A stretch of 64,000 nucleotides of DNA from Limanda limanda (Eukaryota; Chordata; Actinopteri; Pleuronectiformes; Pleuronectidae). Location: assembly GCF_963576545.1 (NCBI RefSeq), contig NC_083646.1, forward strand, positions 23,477,989 to 23,541,988, given 5' to 3'. The notes beneath the pieces were generated by a model. That model was not told the origin of the DNA, ran no database searches, and saw only the letters and a program-made list of their open reading frames with translations. How positions within the stretch are numbered: the first letter of the stretch is position 1; every line of letters starts with the position of its first letter. Below are positions 48,561 through 61,400 of this stretch, piece after piece. A program made the position numbers and the translations under genes.

Positions 48561-51050
48561 CACTACACATGACATATAACTCATAGTGCTATATTTTTGT
48601 TTCTATGTTCTCTTAATCAAAAGTTGTGGCAAAGGGTTACAACTTCAAAAACATTTCTACATACTGAGTGTTAATAACGTCAGACAATTATCATATATTT
48701 TCTTAAAAGACTGTGGGCCAGTGACGCTTATATCAAAGCTACATGATGTGTCATCCACATCTTACAAGACACAAGGTTTTTTTATCATAAATTCATAAAA
48801 GAATTTGTTCCACATTGGTTCATTTCAAAGCTGAACTATACATTTATCTCTCATCCTAGGGGTTGTTATCTGAGTTGTGTAACTGCTGCTTCATGTGTAG
48901 CTGATCTCAAAGAATCTAAAGCTTGGGCAGTGTTCCACAACTCAAACAAATTAGTTTTTCCTATAGTTTGAAGAAACATCCATATTACTGCCTGCCATAT
49001 CTCATGTTCCTCTGTCTTGTTTGTATTCATTTAGCTCTTTTCTCGCCTTGTTGAGAACTCAAAGCTCTTTATGGCACAGTTTTACCATTCAGCCATAAAC
49101 TCACACATTCAGTGGATCGACAGCACTTTCTCTATCACACATCACTTTCGGCACAGGAGCAATTCAGGCTTCAGTATATTGATCGATAGCAGTTTGCTAA
49201 TCTTCACAACACAATGGAGGTGTCATTGACCTTGCAATTCCTTGCTTTTCTCTCTCAACAAACCCAACCAGATCAAGTTTTTAAAATCTACGTTGCTTCA
49301 CGATCATATGGGAACTCTATTTTCCGTTAAGTGTATATGAATATTGATTGTAAATGTAAAAAACATGGTCTTAAAAACCAGAGCAATCAAACACAGTGAG
49401 ACTCTGATGCCTGTGCATCATCTATAAGTTAATCAAATGTTTTAAGTTGTTTAAATCAGAACAGTGTCATCACCATTGAACACAGTGATGAGTCATCACC
49501 CAAAGCAAAATTGATTTGGCTGGTGACTCACATATAGTCAGAGAAAAAGGTTATTTTAAACAACTGAAAAGGAGTTGTATGTATGATGATCTATCTGTAG
49601 CTGCAGCAGCCTCTACCAGCACGGATCAGCCTTACTTGTCATTTCCACTCTCCAAGTTGTATTACAGCACCACTCGCTTCAGTCCTTTCTCAAAGGCTCT
49701 TTAATACCCAGCTCAGTAAATGACTAAACACTCTGTTCCATCTAATGATCTTTTCTGCTATATTTATACTTTTACTGCAAAACCTATGTCTCTCACTTTT
49801 TCGTAATAAAAAAGAAAACTGATTTGATGGATAGATGAAAGGCGATTTATAAATTACTTTGAAGGGAAATTTGAAAAATGACAGAGAAGATTAACACAAT
49901 CGCGCAAACTTTATTTGCAGCCTTTGATTGGCTCATGAGAAAGGAATCAAATATCTCTCTGTGGGTCCCATTCTGAGAGGTCAAAAATAAAGGTCTGGGT
50001 TAAAGCTCATTTTGAGGAGATAATGAGATGAATAGACTCATTATGGAGAAAACTAACTTTGTTATCTCCGGATAATGAAATGAGGAACTTGCGATCTAGA
50101 GATAATGGCTTTTGAAAATATTTGCAGGAATGGTCTTTCTCAGCTTCTGTATTGTCAGGGATGTAGATGCCACATAAAACAAGGTCATTTCTTTTTTTTT
50201 TAAATAAAGACTAAAAATTCACTTCAAAGAATGATGCTGTGTGTAAATATGTTATCCTCCTGTCTGACACACAGTTGTCTGGTTTACTGTCTGTCTATTA
50301 ACTGAGGCTCTTACACAACAGCTCCAGTGGCTCATATTTACTCTGCTGTAGTTCTAGCAAACAAACAGGAGCTGCAGATTCCCACAATGCCACTTTGCTC
50401 CAGCTTCACACGAGTCAGTCCACGCAGAGACAGTGTCAGGACCGAGGGACAGTGAGCTCCAATGTGACATGAACAAAATATGATGGTGATTCTTCGGTAG
50501 TGGAACATTTCCCAGTGGCTAGAGAACACAGTGCAAGAGCAGAAAGACAATTCAAGAAATATGATGCAGAGCAGAGAGGAAAATACACACATGGAAAACT
50601 GTGATGTGAAATGACAAATGTGTTTTTTTAGTTGACTACATGGATAACTAAACACACTGTGTCATTGAACGTTTCTATCCCCTGCACAAACAGAGAAGTT
50701 GACAGATTCCATTTTTTTCTTACAGCTTCTTTGTTACACAATCAGTATACATTACCTGGCTCTTGACTGCGCCCAAGTGGACACAGAGAAAGATACACTG
50801 TTATTAAACAGTTCAATTTTAAAGAAAATGTGCCAATCAAATGTTGATCTAAAATGAAATGAAAGTGTGAGAGTAGAGGTAATCAAGTTAAACACAGGGG
50901 GCAGAAGTGTAGTTTAGACGGGGTCGACTAGTGTCTTCAACTTTAATTAGACACTAGGTTTATTATAAGAGATTAAAAAAACAGCAACTTTAGCTATGTC
51001 CCATTACACAAGTATAAATAATGAATAGCAAAAACCTGAGTGACCAACAT
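48561..51050. other. no recognisable gene; degraded repeat at about 49040-49180
   Basis: Intergenic. The 49040-49180 block (AACTCAAAGCTCTTTATGG ... CATTCAGCCATAAACTCACAC) resembles a worn LINE 3' tail. Nothing else is recognised. Confidence 0.4.
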
Positions 51051-51350
51051 TAAAGGTTTAGTGTGTAGAATTTAGTGACATCTAGTGGTAGAGTTGCATT
51101 TTGCAGCTGAATACCCCGCCATTACCTTTCCCTTCAAAACATGGAGAACCTGTGGTTGCCTTCAGTAGTCATAATAACTTGTCTAGGCTACTGAAAAAAA
51201 AACATGGCTGCAACCATGAAGAGGACCTGCTACCAATGTAAATATAAAAACAAGAAAGAAAACAACTATTTTTACAATTTAGGTATACACTTATATATAT
51301 ATATATATCATTTTATTTTCAATATCTGCCAAAAGATCCCTTTCACGTAA
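51051..51350. repeat. foldback/MITE-type element, partly decayed
   Basis: Starts TAAAGGTTTAGTGTGTAGAA with TTTAGTGACATCTAGTGG, a block I know as the end of a very common teleost MITE-like repeat. It continues with the ACATGGCTGC part and ends in CTGCCAAAAGATCCCTTTCA, the usual partner of the opposite end. The right terminus is not preserved as an inverted repeat. Confidence 0.55.
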
Positions 51351-53063
51351 ATCATTGGACCTATAATACAGCAACAACAAGACACAAAATAATCAAACAT
51401 CAACATCTACGTTTGAATGAATCTGTTTATTCCTTCATTTTTAATATATTGATTTTCATCATCCTCATCATCCTCTCTTCTGGTTGTGTAACATATGAAA
51501 AGTGACGTGCACACAAATTCACTCGGACACACCCAGATATGAATCTTTGAAAATTGCCGTACCGTTTTGTATCACACATCCTGACAAATGACAATAACAA
51601 GATTCAACATGTAGAAAAAAATAAGATGACATGAAAAATCATATCAGTGGTATATAGTTTATAACAGCTGAGAGAACACTGCTCATTCCTGTTCGTCATT
51701 CACCCGAGACCAAGACATAGTGTTAGAAGGGGCTAGAAGCCACAAGTCCCTGTTTGTAGAACGTCTAAGCCGAGAAATACAGATGCAGGAGCAGGCTATT
51801 TACTGGTTAAATAAGAGTTTTACCAGCTTTTAATTTCCCACAAAGACCTTATAACGCAATAAGCAATACAGACAATGGATGGATAGACAATGCACGAAAC
51901 TTATCACATTAGGTGAAACATCTGTCTTCCTCCTACATTACAAACAACCACACATTTTCTCCTGGAAACAGATTTTTCTCAGTTATTCATGAGCAAAGAA
52001 AAAATGATGTAAATGTGGCTTGTGACTTGTGAAGGAATTCAGCTGAGGTTAGTTTTTGTGTCAGTTCTAAAAAAAGGGACCACGTGGCAGAAGCTTAAAA
52101 GTGCAACGGAAACATTCAAGCTGTACAAACACATAATCAAACAAAAAGGTTACAAACACCCAAAGTGTATTGCTTTCACCTGATTCTCCGCTGGGTACTT
52201 TGTATCCCACTCTTGTAATATGGAGTAAAACATGTGGAGCATCCTTAAATAATACAACATATTTACATGTCATTAAAGAGGCCTGCTAATTGTACAAACT
52301 CACTCAGTTGATGGGAGAAATTAAACTGAGACAACCTTAAGTGCATTCAAACAGTTAGAGAGAAAATCATTAACAACATCTTTATAGATATATGACATTA
52401 ACAGACATTTGGCACAGACTGTTGTCATGGCTACACAGGCTGGTTTCACCGTGTAACACTAGTAACTCTGACTGGCTGGTTGAAGAGATACATGTTTAAT
52501 GTTGAATCAGAATGACTAACTCTGTACCGTTATTTAGCTGGTACAGATATAGAAACAGATCATGATTGTAATGCAGTTCTTGTGCATTTTGATTCACCTG
52601 TTTTTTTTTATTATAAATATTTGTACTCAACTTAACTAATCTAAAGGGTTGAATTGCATTTTCATGGAGGGTGAGATAAAGCTAAGAGCAAACGTACGGA
52701 TACCAGACACACACATATAGAGTAGCAGCCAGTCATGTGAGATATTTCTTAAAATGTTCCTCCTCTCATTTGCACATAATATCTGAGGAAACTACAGATT
52801 TATTCTAAAATAATGTTTAACTCTAGTAGAAGCGTGTTTTTAAACTTTGCATTAGGAACTTCATGTAAAGTCTATTTCATGAATGCAACACAGTATATGT
52901 CTGGTATTGTCACACTGACTAATCACCAGATGCTACGGACAACGTCCATCTGTCATTAGCAACAGTCTTTGGTCACTAAAGTATAGTTCAGTATAGTATA
53001 GTATGGTTCATTTCAAGCTAAACAACCAGTATGTGCATGTGTGTGCATAATATAATGCGTGTG
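51351..53063. other. no recognisable gene
   Basis: Intergenic sequence on the 3' side of mroh1. No coding feature is recognised. Confidence 0.45.
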
Positions 53064-53069
53064 TTTATT
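53064..53069 (-). terminator. mroh1: candidate mroh1 poly(A) signal
   Basis: AATAAA on the minus strand, about 210 nt after the mroh1 stop codon and the first such hexamer downstream. Confidence 0.5.
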
Positions 53070-53275
53070 ATTTGTAGGATTTTGTAACATTGGTAAATGT
53101 GAGTTTCACCGTCTTGTTTTAAAGAACATTACAGGAATTTGGTAAATTTACATCTTTATAAAATGACAGCACAGTTTAGGATCTGCATGTTTTTGTAAAA
53201 ACAGCACAGAATCATGTATTTTATGTAGAGAGAAGACATACAGCCTGACTAAAGGAAACATTCATTTTGTGTGTC

Positions 53276-56200
53276 TCACAGGAAGTGTCCCATGGCCTCA
53301 GCAGCCTTCGCTCTCACCACTGGATCTGGATCTTGGAGCAACATGACTAAACCTGTTAGTGAAAGATTTAAAAATAAAAAACGTTAAAACCAGTCGACAA
53401 TAACAGATTCAGAAGTAGAAAATGACGGTCGGACAATGCGTCACCTTTAGTGATGGTTCCCATGTTGAGGTGGGAGAAATGCTCCTCTGGAAGATTCCCC
53501 AGCAGGAACCCTGAGCGCACACACACGGATTCACATCTTATTATCAGGTCACATCAAACATGTGAAGAGTTTTCTCTGTGTTCTGTATTTTAGGGTGGCC
53601 TGTGTGTTGTATGATGCAGCTGTCGTAAAATAATATTTAATATAAAATGTCTTAATGTATTAGATTATTTATAAAACAGTAGTGTTGGACTCATACCTAT
53701 AAACATAGCAGCTCCCGCTCTGACCTCAGACCAGTTGCTCTTGAAGAACTGGATGACTGAGATGTGGTAGAAGTTCAACATGCCTGCAAAGTCCTCGATC
53801 TACAAACCACAACACATGAAGCATCAGACGACAAGAACCTTTTCTTAATTAGTTGACAATATCAGAATCTCATCTTGCTGAAAATTGTTGCAGATTAATT
53901 AAAAGTCCTGTTTGGATTATGTCATGCTTACACAGTTTGACTGATGTATGTCTGACAGCTGTCTACATACTGTATATCATATAATAACCTAAAGCTCAAA
54001 TACTGTGTCTCAACACTAAACACTCCTATAGAGACCACAAGCACCAGCTGTAGCTCCGTTACCCTGCTGCTTCCACTCACTATCTGTGAAGACACATCAA
54101 ACACTTGGCAATACATTTACGAATTTGTTTCTGACTCTGTGTCTCACCAGGTACTTGGTGAGGTCATTAATGAATTCCCCATAGTGCAGGCTCTTGTCAT
54201 CGTGGAGGTGGTTCTGAAACATGGTAGTGATCTTCTCTGATCCCACCACAGGAGCGCACACACGCATCGCATACTTGCACGCCTGAACAAACAATAAAAT
54301 TAAATCCATAATTGTAAGATACAATCCTAGACTGTACTAGTACATCTTCACACACTGTGTTTATGTGTGTGACTTTGTCAGGGGTTGGGGTTGCTTATAC
54401 AAAGTCGGCACAATGCCATAATACTAAATGCAGTGCAACAGTCATTATTGTTGTATTGGACTTAATGGCCACCAACATTTTCAACTAATTTTAGAACCTT
54501 TTACACAACAGACATTAAATTTGGATTTAGGGCCATTAAAGAAATCACTGATTCTTTTTTGAGACATATCTGACCAACTGTAACCACTAGTAATTTAGTT
54601 GATCCTTTTTAGTTCACATCTTACATTATCCATGTCATGTTCTACATTTTTTTCATTATAGGAAATGTTTTGACTTATTTTAGGCTACCTTTAAAAGTTT
54701 ACTCTAGACAATGAAGAAATATCTTGTTTAATAATCTTTTTGCCTGACAGTTACAGCCCCTTGCCAGTAGGAGTTGCTGCGGCATTCTTCGTTTGAATGC
54801 ATATTTCCTACCTTGACCACCTGTGGGTTGGGGTCAACCAGGTGCAGCAGCAGGCTGACCAGAACATTGTGGATCTGGTCTTTGAACACTTGCTCTCCTG
54901 AGCCAAACTTGGACAGGTTCCCCATGAGGAGGATGGAAGCACAGCGGATCTCATCGTTCTCCTAGATGAGTACAAAATGCTGTCAGTGTGTCTCTGTCAA
55001 GCATTCAGAGGTCAAATCAGCTCAGACAATAAATACTGACTTGTTGTACTATTAGTCTAAAAATCAGCACTGTATATAACAGATGAACCTAAAATCTAAT
55101 GGTCAAAAGGATTCTGAGAATTTCTGTATTATATTGTATCTGCATCTTAAAAGAAACGAGAATAACTTACACTTTCTAAAAATGGTTTAATCTTCATGAA
55201 GATGTAAACCACCAGTAATTGGACGTTCTTCTTATCCAGGTAGAGCAGAACCTTGGACAGACCCGACATGGCCTCAAGAGTTATCAATTTACCTGCAGCA
55301 AGACCAGAGGCCAGATATTAAACAAGAGATGCATTTCAATCAATGACAACCAATTCAATATGAGAGGCTCAACATGTGGTATAATTAACACGATGGATGT
55401 GGTGAAGAAAAGTGAAACTAAAACCAGAGTGCAGATTTTATGAAACTTCTTCAATCACTTTAGGATTTAGTGCAATAAATCAGGTGAACCACACAACACA
55501 TGATTGTAACTTTACTTCTTACAGCAGAGGATATGACTGTTGCTGACTCACCTGGATCATCTTTCTCTTCCATGCCTGAACTCATGGCTGCCAGCAGCTC
55601 CTTAGCATATTTATTCACCTGGTGGAGGAGGGAGGCACGGGAAGAACATTGTGAGTGACCTAATGGCGGCAGTCATGTGTGTACTTTGTAGCGCAGAAAA
55701 AAATGTGCTCTAGTGTGTAAGTGTGTTCTGTACTTTTTCAGGTGATCCCACTGCGATATTGCCCAGCCCTCGTACAGCCAACATGCGGACGGTGCAACAG
55801 GGATCTGATATCCTCTCCATCATGTTGTTCATTAAAACATCGATCAACATCAGCTCCGTCACCACGTGATGGTTTAACAGCTGGACTCGGGAAAAACAGC
55901 AGAGAAACAGAAAACACATCACGTTATTCATATTTCTGACAATGTTCTGGCTTTTTTCGTACTAAACATAACCTAATACAAAAAAAGTCAGTAGGAATGA
56001 AAACATCATTGTTAGAGGTTGAGAGATTTAATCATCATTTGACATCGGGCCACCTCGTCACACAGAACAATTACAGATAAATCATGATTCATCACCTCAG
56101 AGAAGAAAGCAGTGACGGTGATTCTTTGGCATTCATAGATGTTGTTTAGGGAGGGACACAGACACTCCACGATGGAGGGCAACCTGGGACCAGCATGTTT

Positions 56201-58345
56201 AGCCATGGCCCTACAGACGAGCAACACATACTCAGATTTACACTCGACAGTATATCCTGATTGGAGATATTATTCAGAACACATGTATTAATTGATATGA
56301 GAGTGAAAATACAGGAAAATAACTCTTTCATCATAAATCTCAAAATATGGACGATGTTTATGTTCCATTGCCCCGTGTGCCGCCATAGCCAGAAGGACTC
56401 ACACAGAGGCAAGTAAAGAACAGGCCCGAGGTCTGCAGGACTGAGAGCTGTGTGCTTGTTGTGTGAATATGTGCAGCATAGTGGTATCTAGCAATGTTAT
56501 GCTGCCTGCCAGCCGAGGTTATTAAAAACTTTACAGATGTCTTAAAATGTGATCGGCATGGGCAGGATCTATCCTGCAGCTGCCGATGGTCGGACCAGAA
56601 AAAAAAGTGAAGCGATGGCTCTTAACACTACGTTAATACGAAGCACTCCTGGTATCAGACAAAATGTGACAAAATGCATTCAGCTAATTAATGTGAGTAG
56701 GTTTCTACCTTGCTAGTAGTGTAATTCCAGTAACGTGTGTATTTTGTTCCCTCATTGCATCCCAGGCGTTATCCTCATCCAGTCTTTTCATTACATCATC
56801 TAACTGGGCTCGTGCTAACAAGATTCTCAGGGCATCAGCTGCGACACTGAAACAAAAACAAATCAAAAGACAAAAGATTTAAACAAACAATCAGACCCCC
56901 AAATCCAGGATTAGACCTTTTCAAAACTTTGTGTAGGAAACTCATCTGTTTTTTTACTAGATACGTATAACAAGGTTAACAAAGATGCCCACCCTGCTAC
57001 ATGGAAAGAGGCTACGTTCTTAACGTTGTTGTCCTTTGGTGCCGAGACGCCGACACTTGCTCCAAGTCTGACAATGAGACAGGCGAAGAGCTGAGGAAAC
57101 TGACTGACGGCCGGCTCCTGACTCTGGCCATTCAGTAGGAGCTCTTTGAGACCACACGTCATCTAGAAACAGAACAAACACAGACACACGTGCTCATGTA
57201 AACACAAGCATCATTCCCTTCAGTCATTTGTGTTTGGTACGGAAACACCTAGTGCACGAAATCAGCTGGAATGTTTAGTGCGTTCTTTAAATAGTGGGTG
57301 CAACCAATTTATGTTTTTGTGAAACTTAAGAATACCCCTAACCCTCAACATCATCTAATCAAAGCACAGGGAACTTAACACAGACAAGACTTCAACTGTT
57401 ATGGGCTCATCTTGCGATACTCGTTGTTAACTGTTTGAAATACTTTCTATCAAAGAGGATGTACTTATATGCATAAAAACAATCATATTTGAGTATAAAT
57501 ATATTGAGTGACATATTTGTGACTTACAGCTAGCGGCTGGTTTGTGGCCACTTTTGTCATCCCTCCTCTTATCATGGACCCCTTCCTGTCTACATATGGC
57601 GCCATGATGAGAAACTTCTCCATCACCATCTCTATTATCTGATTGGCTACAATGGGATCTGCACCAAGTGCCATCCACATCTCACTGGTCCAGCTGGTAA
57701 GAAAAAAGAAAATGCACATTCATTAAATACAATCTTCCAAAAAGTTTTTGGTTCTAAGAGACATTAGAAATGATTTGTCCTCTAAAAACATAATGTGACA
57801 GTTGAAGGACTTGGAGGTTTGGAGGTTAACTTGATATAAAATGCATATAATATACCTGTCAAATGGAAGTGGTTGGTTAACTAGTGTATTAATAACTGTC
57901 TGTAGATGTTGAGAAGCCAGGATTAGCACGGTCTGTCCAACAGCCACTCGCACCTATGTACATAGACAAAAATTAAATAATACTTGAGTTTTAGGTTTAC
58001 TGTGGAAAAAAATAAAAGCTCATGAAAGTTGAGTCTGTGTGATTATTTAAAAAAAATAAACTATAATAATAATACATGTTTAGAAGTCATTAGAACTGAT
58101 AGTAACAAGGCAAAGGAATAATAATTATTGATAATAATTAAGTAATGCTCATGTTTTCTCCAACCTGCTCGTCTGTGACGCTCTGCAGACGAACATGAAG
58201 AACCTCCAGCATCTCTGGTACCTATAACACACACACCAAACAAATGCACACACACACACCAAACAACAAAGACAAAGACAAATAAACAGTTAGTGAGCTA
58301 ATCAAGTACAAATGTGTTTACTTTATTTGCCTTTTGGAGTATGCA

Positions 58346-58422
<77 letters not shown>

Positions 58423-61400
58423 CCGGGTGTATATGTGTTACCAGGTCCTGCAGTCCGCCCCCTCTGTTCTTCAGCAGTGTGTTGAGGACGACAGACGAAG
58501 CTCTGCAACAATTTGTCTGACTGTCGACCAGCCCCTCAAACAACATGAACACCAACGTTGTCAGTTGCTGCTGAGGCAGACGCTTACTCATCACCTGACC
58601 CACACACACAGGAAAAGATGCAGTTACACGTTGCTGTGCTGTACATGTTGTTAGTTTGCCTGATATATTGACACAATCATTGTGGATTCCGGGTTAAGTA
58701 GAGTAAAACATAACAACATAAAACTGTAAAAAAGGTTCAAGTAAATTGATTGACACAAGAATTTAACAATAAACTAAAGAAACAGGGATTTTACAAACAT
58801 AAATCTAAAGTTGCAATGGAGGAGTTCACATTGTACCTTAGTGAGGTCAGAGCAGGTCTTGTAGAGAACTGAGTGGTCTGGGTTTTCTAGTTTGTCTCTT
58901 AAGGGCAACAAACTGTCCACGGCTTCATCCTTATAATCCAGAGAGAAACCTAGACAAAAAGGTAATCACAAAACAACAAAGTGCATAAAACTAATCCTGA
59001 TATATCTGCGTTTAGGTTAGGACTGCAGAGGCCTGGTGACATGTAAAACATTTGTAATTGTAAAAATTACTATAATTTTGATGTAAAATGATGCTCTGTT
59101 AGTTTAATTTCGGACATGTAAACCCACACTGACTTAAAAATGCAGTTTAATAATAGCAGGTCTCAGACTGGGCTTCTCAGCTCCATGTCATATAACACTC
59201 AAACAAACCTTAGTCTAACATGTAAAGGTCAACCCAAAATCATCAAGTCACTAAAACAATGACATACCTTCATATCGTAGCTGTATATAGAGCAGTGTGT
59301 AGATGCATTCAATAGCAGCAGTGCGTACAGCAGGGTGAGGGTCTGAACAACGGGGAGACAGTCGGCCCAGCAAAGCTCCAAGGTTGTGGAAGGATACCAT
59401 GTTCTGAACAAAGAAATAGAAGAAAGAAACACACATAATGTTGTACATGTATGTGATGACATCATTATATTTTGTTACGTTTGGTGCAAAACGTGTTTAT
59501 AACTTGCAGCAGCTCCAGAGTGGTGGGAGAGGAGAAGAGAAAATGGGTTTGAAATTCTAAATTCTAAATTAAGAAATCTATTAAATCAATATGTTGTTTA
59601 TTTAGCTAAATTTGGTGACAGCACAGCTCAAAAAACACATGATATATAGATATATAAAATGTATAGCACAATTTCAGTCCTTTTATTATTTATCAAGGTT
59701 TATTGACATACTATTATTATCTTAGTTTGTACAGATTTTAGATATATGCATAGTTAAAAGGGTTTCTAGAAGTTATGATTGATGAATGAGTGAATACAGA
59801 GCACAAGTGAAGGTCTGGTCGTATGTGTAACTTCAAATATTTTCAACCCAAGTGAGTAGTGTGTGTACCTTGACAGTCAGGTTATCCAGGTAGTATGACA
59901 AGATGCGAGCAGTAGCCATGACAGCTCTCTCTCTCTCGTGGTCCTGTCCGGAGCTCAAGTATGATTCAATATGCTGCACAGGACAATAATACACATCATA
60001 TCTCAGACAACACAGGGAGACTGAAAGACACAGCAAGGAAAGTTCATGATGCCAACTCAGTTTTTTTTTGAGAAACAAGTCAAGGAGACTGAAGAGAGGA
60101 GACAAAGGGGGAGAAGTGGAAGATTCAGTTGATGCTGGTTGGACAACTTTATTTCCTTTTTTCTTGCCTGGAAACTAAATACCAAGACTCCCTTTAACGT
60201 TTTGCTTATTTGATAAATAACATGATCTCAGTGTGAGAAATTAGCAGTAAGCTGAACAGGAGAAGATAAATTAGTTTGTAACACGATGTCTCACCTTGAA
60301 GACATTCTGCAGGCCGTCAGGTGTGGGGTCCTTGGCCAACACACTCTTCAGCAGCTCCTGCAGTGCAGCCAATGTGTCTCTGTGTAATGCCTGTACAGAT
60401 TTACCAGGACATGTTAGACTGATAACACAATAATGTCTGGAAATAGTCACACACAGTGTTTGAAGGTGGAATGTGAGTAGTGACCTGCTAGGCTCCAGAA
60501 CGACCAGACATTGTTTTTATTATTTGTGTAAAAATCCTGCTGATCTGCTCATGATAGTTAGCTTAATACCAGTGGTGGCACAAAACAATGAACAGCACAT
60601 TTGTGTGGTAGCATCAGTGTTGTAGTATTGCATGCGTGTGCGCACACATCTCTTTTGCTTTCTATCACCTTTCTCTTCTTGGGGTCCAGAACCTCGTCGT
60701 CTTTAATCTTCTCTGGAGTTTGTGTCTCAGGTGGCAGAGAAAACACACTGTTCACACAAATCTTCAGTAAATCAAAGCTTTCATTCTCACTCAGTGCAGG
60801 ATCCAGAGGTCTGAATAATTGAAGGTCAAAGATAAAACTGTAGATTCAGTAATGTGAATGATGTGTGAAAAGCAAATATATATATATATACGTATGTGTG
60901 TGTGTGCGTGAATATGTGGTCTGCTGTATGTCTTAAAGTTGCATTTCTGTGGTTGAGATTAAGTTTAATCAGTGGAAATGATTATGCAATTATGAAGTAC
61001 CCCTGATATCAGAGGTATGTTAACTTCAATAGCAAACAGAATTGTCTGTATGATCAAAACCACCAGGGCTCATAAGTAGTAATAGTTTTAAACACATTGA
61101 GAGAAGGAGGTTGCAGTTTTTCTGTGAACCTATGAATTGTAGTTTTCAGACTACAGAGAGAGAGAGTCCAGTAATTTTACTGAAGTGAAGGATACATTAG
61201 ATTGGAACATGTGGTCATCACAAGGTGGCGCACTGGAGTCCGCAATGAGTCAGCCGGCTCTGCTTTAATAAAATCCTGACCAGAGTTTACATGGACATCA
61301 GAGGGAAAGATCAGAAACTAATTAAAATATGATAAAAATAATTGCTGCTGCAACTTCACCGTTATCAACTGTTAAAGTGACTGATCTTCATACTGACCAG

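Noticed and set aside
48303..48584. Periodic 93-residue minus-strand ORF; also considered as a CRISPR-like array
   Set aside because: The units are contiguous 27-bp tandem repeats without spacers in a vertebrate genome, so it is a minisatellite and the ORF is a by-product.
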